Part shown: in pieces, positions 41,959 to 42,501 of the stretch | Layout: every line of letters starts with the position of its first letter | How positions within the stretch are numbered: the stretch's first letter is position 1 | NCBI GenBank assembly: GCA_007135755.1 | Contig: SLIG01000002.1 | Location: 1 to 42,501 of the forward strand | From: Cyanobium sp. | GTDB lineage: Bacteria; Cyanobacteriota; Cyanobacteriia; PCC-6307; Cyanobiaceae | DNA: 42,501 bases | Direction of reading: 5' to 3' | Notes under the pieces: generated by a model | Databases searched by the model: none | What the model saw: the letters and a program-made list of their open reading frames with translations, nothing else | What the model was told of the DNA's origin: nothing | Made by a program: the position numbers and the translations under genes

Positions 41959-42501
41959 TCAATCCCGGCTCCAGCGCAGAAGGTAACGCTCAGGCCAGCA
42001 GCGCCGCAGTTCGGCTCCCGCCAGCCCCGCCCGCTCGGCCATGGCGGTCACCTCAGCCAGCTGGAATGCACCCCGCACCGACAGGGGGCCATCGGTGTGC
42101 ACCACCGGCGAGCGGCTCAGCAGCCGGGTGCCGGCCCAGGCCAGGGCAAAGCCCAGGGGGCTGCGGATCAGGTCGTTCACCAGCACCAGCCGGCGGGCGC
42201 GCCGCGCCATCAGGGCCAGGAGGCGCACGGCGGCGTCGCCATCGAGGTGGTGCAGGAACAGGGAGCAGAGCACCACGTCGTAACCCTCGGGGTGGGCGCC
42301 CCCGGGGCCCTGCGGCCAGGGATCGGCCAGGGCATCGGCCGCGTAGAAGCGCAGGGGCGCGCCGCGACGGCGGGCATTGGCGCTGGCGATGGCCACCGCC
42401 TCCGGATTGAGATCGCAGCCCTCCACCTCCAGCTCAAGGCCATGGCGCCGGCCCATCAGGGCCAGGTCGATGGCCGTGTCGCCACCGCCGCAGGCCAGAT
42501 C
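41959..42501 (-). CDS. Class I SAM-dependent methyltransferase, 3' part (start outside window)
   Basis: 181 codons, open to the right edge. The SAM motif I is DLACGGGDT at the very edge, motif II-like LEVEGCDLNPEAVAIA, and motif IV YDVVLCSLFLHHLDG; the end is LRRCWPERYLLRWSRD. The HHLDG block suits small-molecule methyltransferases rather than rRNA or DNA ones. It is the first visible gene of the polyketide unit. The missing 5' part is probably some 50 codons. Confidence 0.85.
   Translation of the reverse strand, partial: DLACGGGDTAIDLALMGRRHGLELEVEGCDLNPEAVAIASANARRRGAPLRFYAADALADPWPQGPGGAHPEGYDVVLCSLFLHHLDGDAAVRLLALMARRARRLVLVNDLIRSPLGFALAWAGTRLLSRSPVVHTDGPLSVRGAFQLAEVTAMAERAGLAGAELRRCWPERYLLRWSRD

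Overview
The window looks like a high-GC picocyanobacterium of the Cyanobium/Synechococcus type. Supporting evidence: an orange carotenoid protein (OCP) operon with its own ketolase and fluorescence recovery protein, a FurC/PerR-type Fur regulator, a DUF3685 protein, a CSP41-like epimerase, small densely packed genes with many 1-10 nt overlaps, and at least six copies of the cyanobacterial HIP1 octamer GCGATCGC. I found no rRNA, tRNA, CRISPR array, integrase or insertion sequence. It reads as chromosomal sequence. The species call is inference.

Layout, left to right. 1-1.3 kb (minus): 5' part of a MetX-like alpha/beta hydrolase and a fatty acid desaturase. 1.4-8.2 kb (minus except one tiny plus gene): a guanidine-utilisation operon. 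It starts with a clear guanidine-I (ykkC) riboswitch, then a Ni-dependent guanidine hydrolase (gdmH, of the kind often called agmatinase), hypA and hypB nickel chaperones, a type III glutamine-synthetase-like ligase, and a complete nitrate/taurine-type ABC importer (binding protein, permease, ATPase). 8.2-14.1 kb (minus): tenA, fumC, a lumenal thioredoxin-like protein, a DUF3685 protein, a PerR-like regulator and hisA. 14.1-16 kb (plus): an AEC permease and a CSP41-like protein. 16-19 kb (minus): a flavin amine oxidase, pgsA and a COQ4 homologue, with a decayed potC permease fragment (plus) behind the amine oxidase start. 19.2-20.7 kb (plus): CBS and HAD proteins. 20.7-21.9 kb (minus): pdeM and a GST. 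22-24.3 kb (plus): a fusion of a degenerate sigma-54-activator AAA+ domain to a membrane polyferredoxin, then a 26-residue membrane ORF. 24.3-28.1 kb (minus): a PAS-GGDEF diguanylate cyclase and an Lhr-like DEXH helicase. 28.2-34.3 kb: DUF350, two unknown membrane/lipoprotein genes, a membrane SpeE-like protein and DUF4178, with the minus-strand ocp-crtW-frp operon embedded among them. 34.3-38 kb (minus): an overlapping operon of a P-loop-less AAA-like protein, an MscS channel and an ATP-dependent DNA ligase. 38.3-42.5 kb (minus): a small natural-product operon (methyltransferase, FAD oxidoreductase, type III polyketide synthase) ending in a GltS symporter.

How parts work together. In the guanidine operon, the riboswitch senses guanidine, the importer is a candidate guanidine carrier, GdmH splits guanidine into urea and ammonium using nickel delivered by HypA/HypB, and the ligase could capture the ammonium or an amine. 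In the OCP operon, CrtW makes the ketocarotenoid that OCP binds and FRP switches OCP off. PdeM, the DEXH helicase and the DNA ligase belong to the ligase-associated DNA repair set, here scattered over 15 kb. Domain and family calls rest on motif recognition by eye; no database search was run.
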